Assembly: GCA_963920705.1 (NCBI GenBank)
Contig: OY987225.1
Location: 16,819,492-16,883,491, forward strand
Origin: Odiellus spinosus
Lineage: Eukaryota; Arthropoda; Arachnida; Opiliones; Phalangiidae
Direction: 5' to 3'
DNA length: 64,000 nucleotides
A program made the position numbers and the translations under genes. The notes beneath the pieces were generated by a model. That model did no database searches, was not told where the DNA came from, and was given only the letters and a program-made list of their open reading frames with translations. The first letter of the stretch is position 1. Each line of letters starts with the position of its first letter. Of the stretch, positions 1 through 9,692 are shown piece by piece.

Positions 1-231
1 GCCTTCATGCCACAAGGTATTAGCTTCCTTACATGTAGTACGCATTTATTACCTAAAAATCGAAAAGTACTTTTTCGAAAATAAAAGTGACCCGAACGTG
101 ATTCGAAAACGTAGCCTTTTGATCTGGAACCAAACGCGCTATCATAGCGCTATCGGGCCTTGGGGTGCCTACTCCCTTACATGTAGTTCACATTTATTAC
201 CAAAAAATCGAAAAGTACTTCTTTTTGAAAT

Positions 232-235
232 AAAA
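232..235 (-). terminator. Pol III T4 terminator of the reference tRNA copy
   Basis: On the minus strand the gene is followed by one C and then TTTT. This AAAAG-before-GTGACC arrangement is kept in most units of the array. Some units have TTTAATTTT or ATTATTTT instead, where the first T4 lies a few bases farther on. Confidence 0.65.
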
Positions 236-246
236 GTGACCCGAAC

Positions 247-257
247 GTGATTCGAAC
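247..257 (-). promoter_or_regulatory. Internal B box of the reference tRNA copy
   Basis: The T-arm reads GTTCGAATCAC, matching the GTTCGANNC core of the B box bound by TFIIIC. The common degenerate classes change this element to TTTCGAAT (loss of the closing G:C) or GTACGAAT, which predicts weaker TFIIIC binding. Confidence 0.65.
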
Positions 258-290
258 ACGCAGCCTTTTGATCTGGAGTCAAACGCGCTA

Positions 291-301
291 CCATTGCGCC
301 A
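291..301 (-). promoter_or_regulatory. Internal A box of the reference tRNA copy
   Basis: Gene nucleotides 8-18 read TGGCGCAATGG, close to the RNA polymerase III A-box consensus TRGCNNAGYNGG. Unit classes with TGATAGCGC or changed D-stems weaken this box. Confidence 0.65.
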
Positions 302-533
302 TCGGGCCATGGGGTGTCTGCTCCCTTACATGTAGTTCATATTTATTACTAAAAAATCGAAAAGTACTACTTTTTGAAATAAAAGTCACCCGAACGTGAT
401 TCGAAAACGCAACCTTTTAATCTGGAGTACTACGCGCTACAATAGAGCTTTCATGCCACAAGGTATTAGGTTCCTTACATGCAGTACCCATTTATTACCT
501 AAAAATCGAAAAGTACTTTTTCGAAAATAAAAG

Positions 534-605
534 TGACCCGAACGTGATTCGAACACGCAGCCTTTTGATCTGGAGTCAAACGCGCTACCATTGCGCCATC
601 GGGCC
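534..605 (-). tRNA. tRNA-Trp(CCA) intact copy
   Basis: All stems pair and the anticodon loop is CTCCAGA. T4 lies one base downstream. The 5' flank is the CATGAAGTGTCTGG variant. Confidence 0.75.
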
Positions 606-679
606 ATGAAGTGTCTGGTCCCTTACATGTAGTTCAGATTTATTACTAAAAATCTAAAGCCTTCATTTTGAAATAAAAG

Positions 680-751
680 TCACCCGAACTTGATTCGAAA
701 ACTAAACCTTTCAATCTGGAGTTTAACGAGCTACCACAGAGCCTTCATGCC
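680..751 (-). pseudogene. Example of the most diverged unit class
   Basis: CCA is kept in loop CTCCAGA, but acceptor, T-stem and anticodon stem carry mismatches. It is always preceded on the plus strand by an ATCTAAAGCCTTCATT spacer instead of the usual GTAC palindrome. That makes it a handy marker, recurring about every 1-2 kb, for tracing higher-order blocks. Confidence 0.6.
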
Positions 752-976
752 ACAAGGTATTAGCTTCGTTACATGTAGTACGCATTTATTACCTAAAAAT
801 CGAAAAGTACTTTTTCGAAAATAAAAGTGACCCGAACGTGATTCGAAAACGTAGCCTTTTGATCTGGAACCAAACGCCCTATCATAGCGCTATCGGGCCA
901 TGGGGTGCCTACTGCCTTACATGTAGTTCACATTTATTACCAAAAAATCGAAAAGTACTACTTTTTGAAATAAAAG

Positions 977-1048
977 TGACCCGAACGTGATTCGAACACG
1001 CAGCCTTTTGATCTGGAGTCAAACGCGCTACCATTGCGCCATCGGGCC
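977..1048 (-). tRNA. tRNA-Trp(CCA) intact copy
   Basis: Complete cloverleaf with T4 after one base. It is followed by a unit differing only in the T-loop (TACGAAT), so intact and near-intact copies alternate here. Confidence 0.75.
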
Positions 1049-1127
1049 ATGGGGTGTCATCTACCTTACATGTAGTTCATATTTATTACTAAAAAATCGA
1101 AAAGTACTACTTTTTCGAAAATAAAAG

Positions 1128-1199
1128 TGACCCGAACGTGATTCGTACACGCAGCCTTTTGATCTGGAGTCAAACGCGCTACCATTGCGCCATCGGGCC
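1128..1199 (-). pseudogene. Example of the TACGAAT T-loop class
   Basis: All stems and the CCA anticodon are intact; the only change is T to A in the T-loop (TTCGAAT to TACGAAT). This alters the invariant T54-T55 of the T-arm and the B box, so both folding and transcription should suffer. One of the commonest classes, seen for example near 1740, 3530, 10080 and 16610. Confidence 0.6.
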
Positions 1200-1276
1200 A
1201 TGAGGTGTCTGGTCCCTTACATGTAGTTCAGATTTATAACTAAAAAAACGAAAAGTACTAATTTTTGAAATAAAAG

Positions 1277-1348
1277 TCACCCGAACGTGATTCGAAAACG
1301 CAACCTTTTAATACGGAGTACAACGCGCTACCATTGCGCCATCATGCC
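1277..1348 (-). pseudogene. Example of the CCG-anticodon degenerate class
   Basis: The loop reads CTCCGTA, which would give anticodon CCG. The anticodon stem has two mismatches, the T-stem lacks its closing G:C, and the acceptor GGCATGA no longer pairs at 1 and 4. A related class has CTCCGGA. No tRNA function is expected; the class makes up a large part of the array. Confidence 0.6.
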
Positions 1349-2172
1349 ACAAAGTATTAGCTTCCTTACATGTAGTACGCATTTATTACCTAAAAATCGA
1401 AAAGTACTTTTTCGAAAATAAAAGTGACCCGAACGTGATTCGAAAACGTAGCCTTTTGATCTAGAACTAAACGCGCTATCATAGCGCTATCGGGCCATGG
1501 GGTGCCTACTGCCTTACATGTAGTTCACATTTATTACCAAAAAATCGAAAAGTACTACTTTTTGAAATAAAAGTGACCCGAACGTGATTCGAACACGCAG
1601 CCTTTTGATCTGGAGTCAAACGCGCTACCATTGTGCCATCGGGCCATGGGGTGTCAGCTACCTTACATGTAGTTCATATTTATTACTAAAAAATCGAAAA
1701 GTACTACTTTTTCGAAAATAAAAGTGACCCGAACGTGATTCGTACACGCAGCCTTTTGATCTGGAGTCAAACGCGCTACCATTGCGCCATCAGGCCATGG
1801 GGTGTCTGCTCCCTTACATGTAGTTCAGATTTATAACTAAAAAAACGAAAAGTACTAATTTTTGAAATAAAAGTCACCCGAACGTGATTCGAAAACGCAA
1901 CCTTTTAATACGGAGTACTACGCGCTACAATAGAGCTTTCATGCCACAAGGTATAAGGTTCCTTACATGCAGTACGCATTTATTACCCAAAAATTGAAAA
2001 GTACTTTTTCGAAAATAAAAGTGACCCGAACGTGATTCGAACACGCAGCCTTTTGACCTGGAGTCAAACGCGCTACCATTGCGCCATCGGGCCATGGGGT
2101 GTCTGCTCCCTTACATGTAGTTCACATTTATTACTAAAAAATCGAAAAGTAATACTTTTTCGAAAATAAAAG

Positions 2173-2244
2173 TGACCCGAACGTGATTCGAACACGCAGC
2201 CTTTTGATCTGGAGTCAAACGCGCTACCATTGCGCCATCGGGCC
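2173..2244 (-). tRNA. tRNA-Trp(CCA) intact copy
   Basis: Complete cloverleaf; 5' flank CATGAGGTGTCTGC. The unit to its left has GACCTGG, which changes only the last anticodon-loop base. Confidence 0.75.
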
Positions 2245-2616
2245 ATGAGGTGTCTGCTCCCTTACATGTAGTTCAGATTTATTACTAAAAAATCTAAAGC
2301 CTTCATTTTGAAATAAAAGTCACCCGAACTCGATTCGAAAACTAAACCTTTCAATCTGGAGTTTAACGAGCTACCATAGAGCCTTCATGCCACAAGGTAT
2401 TAGCTTCCTTACATGTAGTACGCATTTATTACCTAAAAATCGAAAAGTACTTTTTCGAAAATAAAAGTGACCCGAACGTGATTCGAAAACGTAGCCTTTT
2501 GATCTGGAACCAAACGCGCTATCATAGCGCTATCGGGCCTTGGGGTGCCTACTCCCTTACATGTAGTTCACATTTATTACCAAAAAATCGAAAAGTACTT
2601 CTTTTTGAAATAAAAG

Positions 2617-2688
2617 TGACCCGAACGTGATTCGAACACGCAGCCTTTTGATCTGGAGTCAAACGCGCTACCATTGCGCCATCGGGCC
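2617..2688 (-). tRNA. tRNA-Trp(CCA) intact copy
   Basis: Complete cloverleaf with T4. The downstream spacer carries the GTACTTCTTTTTG variant, shared with the copies at 237, 3214 and 6194. Confidence 0.75.
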
Positions 2689-3213
2689 ATGGGGTGTCTG
2701 CTCCCTTACATGTAGTTCACATTTATTACTAAAAAATCGAAAAGTACTACTTTTTCGAAAATAAAAGTGACCCGAACGTGATTCGTACACGCAGCCTTTT
2801 GATCTGGAGTCAAACGCGCTACCATTGCGCCATCAGGCCATGGGGTGTCTGCTCCCTTACATGTAGTTCAGATTTATAACTAAAAAAACGAAAAGTACTA
2901 ATTTTTGAAATAAAAGTCACCCGAACGTGATTCGACAACGCAACCTTTTAATACGGAGTACAACGCGCTACCATTGCGCCATCATGCCACAAAGTATTAG
3001 CTTCCTTACATGTAGTACGCATTTATTACCTAAAAATCGAAAAGTACTTTTTCGAAAATAAAAGTGACCCGAACGTGATTCGAAAACGTAGCCTTTTGAT
3101 CTGGAACCAAACGCGCTATCATAGCGCTATCGGGCCTTGGGGTGCCTACTCCCTTACATGTAGTTCACATTTATTACCAAAAAATCGAAAAGTACTTCTT
3201 TTTGAAATAAAAG

Positions 3214-3285
3214 TGACCCGAACGTGATTCGAACACGCAGCCTTTTGATCTGGAGTCAAACGCGCTACCATTGCGCCATCGGGCC
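3214..3285 (-). tRNA. tRNA-Trp(CCA) intact copy
   Basis: Complete cloverleaf with T4. Twin of the copy at 6194 through the 2980-bp duplication. Adjacent to another intact copy at 3365. Confidence 0.75.
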
Positions 3286-3364
3286 ATGGGGTGTCTGCTC
3301 CCTTACATGTAGTTTACATTTATTACTAAAAAATCGAAAAGTACTACTTTTTCGAAAATAAAAG

Positions 3365-3436
3365 TGACCCGAACGTGATTCGAACACGCAGCCTTTTGAT
3401 CTGGAGTCAAACGCGCTACCATTGCGCCATCGGGCC
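3365..3436 (-). tRNA. tRNA-Trp(CCA) intact copy
   Basis: Complete cloverleaf with T4, 151 bp from the previous intact copy. Twin at 6345. Confidence 0.75.
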
Positions 3437-4109
3437 ATGGGGTGTCAGCTACCTTACATGTAGTTCATATTTATTACTAAAAAATCGAAAAGTACTACTT
3501 TTTCGAAAATAAAAGTGACCCGAACGTGATTCGTACACGCAGCCTTTTGATCTGGAGTCAAACGCGCTACCATTGCGCGATTAGGCCATGGGGTGTCTGC
3601 TCCCTTACATGTAGTTCAGATTTATAACTAAAAAAACGAAAAGTACTAATTTTTGAAATAAAAGTCACCCGAACGTGATTCGAAAACGCAACCTTTTAAT
3701 ACGGAGTACAACGCACTACCATTGCGCCATCATGCCACAAAGTATTAGCTTCCTTACATGTAGTACGCATTTATTACCTAAAAATCGAAAAGTACTTTTT
3801 CGAAAATAAAAGTGACCCGTACGTGATTCGAAAACGTAGCCTTTTGATCTGGAGCCAACCGCGCTATCATAGCGCCATCAGGCCATGGGGTGCCTACTCT
3901 CTTACATGTAGTTCACATTTATTACCAAAAAATCGAAAAGTACTACTTTTTGAAATAAAAGTCACCCGAACGTGATTCGAAAACGCAACCTTTTAATCTG
4001 GAGTACTACGCGCTACAATAGAGCTTTCATGCCACAAGGTATTAGGTTCCTTACATGCAGTACCCATTTATTACCTAAAAATCGAAAAGTACTTTTTCGA
4101 AAATAAAAG

Positions 4110-4181
4110 TGACCCGAACGTGATTCGAACACGCAGCCTTTTGATCTGGAGTCAAACGCGCTACCATTGCGCCATCGGGCC
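4110..4181 (-). tRNA. tRNA-Trp(CCA) intact copy
   Basis: Complete cloverleaf with T4. Its twin near 7090 carries ACACAG, which turns T-stem pair 50:64 into a wobble, a duplicate pair in the process of diverging. Confidence 0.75.
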
Positions 4182-4260
4182 ATGGGGTGTCTGCTCCCTT
4201 ACATGTAGTTCACATTTATTACTAAAAAATCGAAAAGTACTACTTTTTCGAAAATTAAAG

Positions 4261-4332
4261 TGACCCGAACGTGATTCGAACACGCAGCCTTTTGATCTGG
4301 AGTCAAACGCGCTACCATTGCGCCATCGGGCC
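4261..4332 (-). tRNA. tRNA-Trp(CCA) intact copy, altered terminator
   Basis: Complete cloverleaf, but the 3' flank reads CTTTAATTTT, so the immediate T-run is only three long and T4 comes after two more bases. Same flank in its twin at 7241. Confidence 0.72.
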
Positions 4333-4704
4333 ATGAGGTGTCTGGTCCCTTACATGTAGTTCAGATTTATTACTAAAAATCTAAAGCCTTCATTTTTGAA
4401 ATAAAAGTCACCAGAACTTGATTCGAAAACTAAACCTTTCAATCTGGAGTTTAACGAGCTACCATAGAGCCTTCATGCCACAAGGTATTAGCTTCCTTAC
4501 ATGTAGTACGCATTTATTACCTAAAAATCGAAAAGTACTTTTTCGAAAATAAAAGTGACCCGAACGTGATTCGAAAACGTAGCCTTTTGATCTGGAACCA
4601 AACGCCCTATCATAGCGCTATCGGGCCATGGGGTGCCTACTGCCTTACATGTAGTTCACATTTATTACCAAAAAATCGAAAAGTACTACTTTTTGAAATA
4701 AAAG

Positions 4705-4776
4705 TGACCCGAACGTGATTCGAACACGCAGCCTTTTGATCTGAAGTCAAACGCGCTACCATTGCGCCATCGGGCC
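4705..4776 (-). tRNA. tRNA-Trp-like with UCA anticodon (UGA-reading)
   Basis: Identical to the intact Trp copies except that the anticodon loop reads CTTCAGA, giving anticodon UCA. UCA pairs with UGA, so an active product could act as an opal suppressor. All stems, boxes and T4 are intact. The change is C34 to T. It could equally be a neutral satellite variant. Twin at 7685. Confidence 0.7.
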
Positions 4777-5449
4777 ATGGGGAGTCAGCTACCTTACATG
4801 TAGTTCATATTTATTACTAAAAAATCGAAAAGTACTATTTTTCGAAAATAAAAGTGACCCGAACGTGATTCGTACACGCAGCCTTTTGATCTGGAGTCAA
4901 ACACGCTACCATTGCGCCATCAGGCCATGGGGTGTCTGCTCCCTTACATGTAGTTCAGATTTATAACTAAAAAAACGAAAAGTACTAATTTTTGAAATAA
5001 AAGTCACCCGAACGTGATTCGAAAACGCAACCCTTTAATACGGAGTACAACGCACTACCATTGCGACATCATGCCATAAAGTATTAGCTTCCATACATGT
5101 AGTACGCATTTATTACCTAAAAATCGAAAAGTACTTTTTCGAAAATAAAAGTGACCCGTACGTGATTCGAAAACGTAGCCTTTTAATCTGGAGCCAACCG
5201 CGCTATCATAGCGCCATCGGGCCATGGGGTGCCTACTCTCTTACATGTAGTTCACATTTATTACCAAAAAATCGAAAAGTACTACTTTTTCGAAAATAAT
5301 GTGACCCGAACGTGATTCGAACACGCAGCCTTTTGATCTGGAGTCAAACGAGCTACCATAGAGCCTTCATGCCACAAGGTATTAGCTTCCTTACATGTAG
5401 TACGCATTTATTACCTAAAAATCGAAAAGTACTTTTTCGAAAATAAAAG

Positions 5450-5521
5450 TGACCCGAACGTGATTCGAAAACGTAGCCTTTTGATCTGGAACCAAACGCG
5501 CTATCATAGCGCTATCGGGCC
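5450..5521 (-). pseudogene. Example of the TTCCAGA-loop class
   Basis: Acceptor, D-stem and anticodon stem pair, with loop TTCCAGA and CCA kept, but the D-loop is TATGATA (no GG) and T-stem pair 53:61 is T:C. The invariant G53:C61 and G18-G19 are therefore lost. Confidence 0.6.
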
Positions 5522-6193
5522 ATGGGGTGCCTACTCCCTTACATGTAGTTCACATTTATTACCAAAAAATCGAAAAGTACTACTTTTTGAAATAAAAGTG
5601 ACCCGAACGTGATTCGAACACGCAGCCTTTTGATCTGGAGTCATACGCGCTACCATTGCGCCAACGGGCCATGGGGTGTCAGCTACCTTACATGTAGTTC
5701 ATATTTATTACTAAAAAATCGAAAAGTACTACTTTTTCGAAAATAAAAGTGACCCGAACGTGATTCGTACACGCAGCCTTTTGATCTGGAGTCAAACGCG
5801 CTACCATTGCGCCATCAGGCCATGGGGTGTCTGCTCCCTTACATGTAGTTCAGATTTATTACTAAAAAATCTAAAGCCTTCATTTTGAAATAAAAGTCAC
5901 CCGAACTCGATTCGAAAACTAAACCTTTCAATCTGGAGTTTAACGAGCTACCATAGAGCCTTCATGCCACAAGGTATTAGCTTCCTTACATGTAGTACGC
6001 ATTTATTACCTAAAAATCGAAAAGTACTTTTTCGAAAATAAAAGTGACCCGAACGTGATTCGAAAACGTAGCCTTTTGATCTGGAACCAAACGCGCTATC
6101 ATAGCGCTATCGGGCCTTGGGGTGCCTACTCCCTTACATGTAGTTCACATTTATTACCAAAAAATCGAAAAGTACTTCTTTTTGAAATAAAAG

Positions 6194-6265
6194 TGACCCG
6201 AACGTGATTCGAACACGCAGCCTTTTGATCTGGAGTCAAACGCGCTACCATTGCGCCATCGGGCC
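6194..6265 (-). tRNA. tRNA-Trp(CCA) intact copy
   Basis: Complete cloverleaf with T4; 2980-bp twin of the copy at 3214. Confidence 0.75.
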
Positions 6266-6344
6266 ATGGGGTGTCTGCTCCCTTACATGTAGTTTACATT
6301 TATTACTAAAAAATCGAAAAGTACTACTTTTTCGAAAATAAAAG

Positions 6345-6416
6345 TGACCCGAACGTGATTCGAACACGCAGCCTTTTGATCTGGAGTCAAACGCGCTACC
6401 ATTGCGCCATCGGGCC
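6345..6416 (-). tRNA. tRNA-Trp(CCA) intact copy
   Basis: Complete cloverleaf with T4; 2980-bp twin of the copy at 3365. Confidence 0.75.
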
Positions 6417-7240
6417 ATGGGGTGTCAGCTACCTTACATGTAGTTCATATTTATTACTAAAAAATCGAAAAGTACTACTTTTTCGAAAATAAAAGTGACC
6501 CGAACGTGATTCGTACACGCAGCCTTTTGATCTGGAGTCAAACGCGCTACCATTGCGCGATTAGGCCATGGGGTGTCTGCTCCCTTACATGTAGTTCAGA
6601 TTTATAACTAAAAAAACGAAAAGTACTAATTTTTGAAATAAAAGTCACCCGAACGTGATTCGAAAACGCAACCTTTTAATACGGAGTACAACGCACTACC
6701 ATTGCGCCATCATGCCACAAAGTATTAGCTTCCTTACATGTAGTACGCATTTATTACCTAAAAATCGAAAAGTACTTTTTCGAAAATAAAAGTGACCCGT
6801 ACGTGATTCGAAAACGTAGCCTTTTGATCTGGAGCCAACCGCGCTATCATAGCGCCATCAGGCCATAGGGTGCCTACTCTCTTACATGTAGTTCACATTT
6901 ATTACCAAAAAATCGAAAAGTACTACTTTTTGAAATAAAAGTCACCCGAACGTGATTCGAAAACGCAACCTTTTAATCTGGAGTACTACGCGCTACAATA
7001 GAGCTTTCATGCCACAAGGTATTAGGTTCCTTACATGCAGTACCCATTTATTACCTAAAAATCGAAAAGTACTTTTTCGAAAATAAAAGTGACCCGAACG
7101 TGATTCGAACACACAGCCTTTTGATCTGGAGTCAAACGCGCTACCATTGCGCCATCGGGCCATGGGGTGTCTGCTCCCTTACATGTAGTTCACATTTATT
7201 ACTAAAAAATCGAAAAGTACTACTTTTTCGAAAATTAAAG

Positions 7241-7312
7241 TGACCCGAACGTGATTCGAACACGCAGCCTTTTGATCTGGAGTCAAACGCGCTACCATTG
7301 CGCCATCGGGCC
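7241..7312 (-). tRNA. tRNA-Trp(CCA) intact copy, altered terminator
   Basis: Complete cloverleaf with the CTTTAATTTT 3' flank; twin of the copy at 4261. Confidence 0.72.
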
Positions 7313-7684
7313 ATGAGGTGTCTGGTCCCTTACATGTAGTTCAGATTTATTACTAAAAATCTAAAGCCTTCATTTTTGAAATAAAAGTCACCAGAACTTG
7401 ATTCGAAAACTAAACCTTTCAATCTGGAGTTTAACGAGCTACCATAGAGCCTTCATGCCACAAGGTATTAGCTTCCTTACATGTAGTACGCATTTATTAC
7501 CTAAAAATCGAAAAGTACTTTTTCGAAAATAAAAGTGACCCGAACGTGATTCGAAAACGTAGCCTTTTGATCTGGAACCAAACGCCCTATCATAGCGCTA
7601 TCGGGCCATGGGGTGCCTACTGCCTTACATGTAGTTCACATTTATTACCAAAAAATCGAAAAGTACAACTTTTTGAAATAAAAG

Positions 7685-7756
7685 TGACCCGAACGTGATT
7701 CGAACACGCAGCCTTTTGATCTGAAGTCAAACGCGCTACCATTGCGCCATCGGGCC
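7685..7756 (-). tRNA. tRNA-Trp-like with UCA anticodon (UGA-reading)
   Basis: Anticodon loop CTTCAGA in an otherwise intact cloverleaf with T4. It arose by block duplication from, or with, the copy at 4705 rather than by a new mutation. Confidence 0.7.
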
Positions 7757-8281
7757 ATGGGGAGTCAGCTACCTTACATGTAGTTCATATTTATTACTAA
7801 AAAATCGAAAAGTACTATTTTTCGAAAATAAAAGTGACCCGAACGTGATTCGTACACGCAGCCTTTTGATCTGGAGTCAAACACGCTACCATTGCGCCAT
7901 CAGGCCATGGGGTGTCTGCTCCCTTACATGTAGTTCAGATTTATAACTAAAAAAACGAAAAGTACTAATTTTTGAAATAAAAGTCACCCGAACGTGATTC
8001 GAAAACGCAACCCTTTAATACGGAGTACAACGCACTACCATTGCGACATCATGCCATAAAGTATTAGCTTCCATACATGTAGTACGCATTTATTACCTAA
8101 AAATCGAAAAGTACTTTTTCGAAAATAAAAGTGACCCGTACGTGATTCGAAAACGTAGCCTTTTAATCTGGAGCCAACCGCGCTATCATAGCGCCATCGG
8201 GCCATGGGGTGCCTACTCTCTTACATGTAGTTCACATTTATTACCAAAAAATCGAAAAGTACTACTTTTTCGAAAATAATG

Positions 8282-8353
8282 TGACCCGAACGTGATTCGA
8301 ACACGCAGCCTTTTGATCTGGAGTCAAACGCGCTACCATTGCGCCATCGGGCC
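8282..8353 (-). tRNA. tRNA-Trp(CCA) intact copy, weak terminator
   Basis: Complete cloverleaf. The 3' flank is CATTATTTT, so the immediate T4 is lost and the next lies six bases on. The same flank occurs at 57850 and 58892, linking these units. Confidence 0.72.
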
Positions 8354-9469
8354 ATGGGTGTCTTCTCCCTTACATGTAGTTCAGATTTATTACTAAAAAA
8401 TCTAAAGCCTTCATTTTGAAATAAAAGTCACCCGAACTTGATTCGAAAACGCAACCTTTCAATCTGGAGTTTAACGAGCTACCATAGAGCCTTCATGCCA
8501 CAAGGTATTAGCTTCCTTACATGTAGTACGCATTTATTACCTAAAAATCGAAAAGTACTTTTTCGAAAATAAAAGTGACCCGAACGTGATTCGAAAACGT
8601 AGCCTTTTGATCTGGAACCAAACGCGCTATCATAGCGCTATCGGGCCATGGGGTGCCTACTCCCTTACATGTAGTTCACATTTATTACCAAAAAATCGAA
8701 AAGTACTACTTTTTGAAATAAAAGTGACCCGAACGTGATTCGAACACGCAGCCTTTTGATCTGGAGTCATACGCGCTACCATTGCGCCAACGGGCCATGG
8801 GGTGTCAGCTACCTTACATGTAGTTCATATTTATTACTAAAAAATCGAAAAGTACTACTTTTTCGAAAATAAAAGTGACCCGAACGTGATTCGTACACGC
8901 AGCCTTTTGATCTGGAGTCAAACGCGCTACCATTGCGCCATCAGGCCATGGGGTGTCTGCTCCCTTACATGTAGTTCAGATTTATAACTAAAAAAACGAA
9001 AAGTACTAATTTTTGAAATAAAAGTCATCCGAACGTGATTCGAAAACGCAACCTTTTAATACGGAGTACAACGCACTACCATTGCGCCATCATGCCACAA
9101 AGTATTAGCTTCCTTACATGTAGTACGCATTTATTACCTAAAAATCGAAAAGTACTTTTTCGAAAATAAAAGTGACCCGAACGTGATTCGAAAACGTAGC
9201 CTTTTGATCTGGAGCCAAACGCGCTATCATAGCGCCATCGGGCCATGGGGTGCCTACTCTCTTACATGTAGTTCACATTTATTACCAAAAAATCGAAAAG
9301 TACTACTTTTTGAAATAAAAGTCACCCGAACGTGATTCGAAAACGCAACCTTTTAATCTGGAGTACTACGCGCTACAATAGAGCTTTCATGCCACAAGGT
9401 ATTAGGTTCCTTACATGCAGTTCCCATTTATTACCTAAAAATCGAAAAGTACTTTTTCGAAAATAAAAG

Positions 9470-9541
9470 TGACCCGAACGTGATTCGAACACGCAGCCTT
9501 TTGATCTGGAGTCAAACGCGCTACCATTGCGCCATCGGGCC
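9470..9541 (-). tRNA. tRNA-Trp(CCA) intact copy
   Basis: Complete cloverleaf with T4 and 5' flank CATGTGGTGTC. Copies at 15253 and 25239 are intact; the fourth, near 60081, has CCATTGGG and a broken acceptor pair. Confidence 0.75.
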
Positions 9542-9620
9542 ATGTGGTGTCTGCTCCCTTACATGTAGTTCACATTTATTACTAAAAAATCGAAAAGTAC
9601 TACTTTTTCGAAAATTAAAG

Positions 9621-9692
9621 TGACCCGAACGTGATTCGAACACGCAGCCTTTTGATCTGGAGTCAAACGCGCTACCATTGCGCCATCGGGCC
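9621..9692 (-). tRNA. tRNA-Trp(CCA) intact copy, altered terminator
   Basis: Complete cloverleaf with CTTTAATTTT flank. Intact copies in all four related blocks (15404, 25390, 60232). Confidence 0.72.

Larger units (their letters stand above)
237..308 (-). tRNA. tRNA-Trp(CCA), reference intact copy of the array
   Basis: Reads 5'-3' on the minus strand as acceptor GGCCCGA, TG, D-stem GCGC, loop AATGGTA, GCGC, G, anticodon stem TTTGA, loop CTCCAGA, TCAAA, variable AGGCT, T-stem GCGTG, loop TTCGAAT, CACGT, acceptor TCGGGTC, discriminator A: 72 nt. All pairs form, with G:T wobbles only at 2:71 and 49:65. Anticodon CCA reads UGG (Trp). No intron. Whether the array is transcribed, or is purely satellite DNA, cannot be told from sequence. 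Confidence 0.8.
3010..5350. repeat. Higher-order block, copy A (offset 2980)
   Basis: Collinear with 5990-8330 at a constant offset of 2980 bp, about 20 units. Shared private variants include GCGCGATTAGG, the CACCAGAACTTG unit (4407 and 7387) and the UCA-anticodon unit (4705 and 7685). Collinearity breaks at the right end, where one copy continues GAGCTACCATAGAGCC and the other CGCTACCATTGCGCC. Edges are approximate. Confidence 0.8.
5990..8330. repeat. Higher-order block, copy B (offset 2980)
   Basis: Partner of the block 2980 bp upstream. A few single-base differences were seen: an ACACAG change near 7111, a missing G in GGCCATAGGG near 6865, and TACAACTTT near 7664. These show the copies have begun to diverge. 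Confidence 0.8.

Noticed and set aside
237-308. CENP-B-box-like sequence in the T-arm/acceptor (TTCG...A..CGGG)
   Set aside because: The spacing between A and CGGG is four bases, not the two required, and the motif is fully explained by the tRNA T-arm and acceptor stem.
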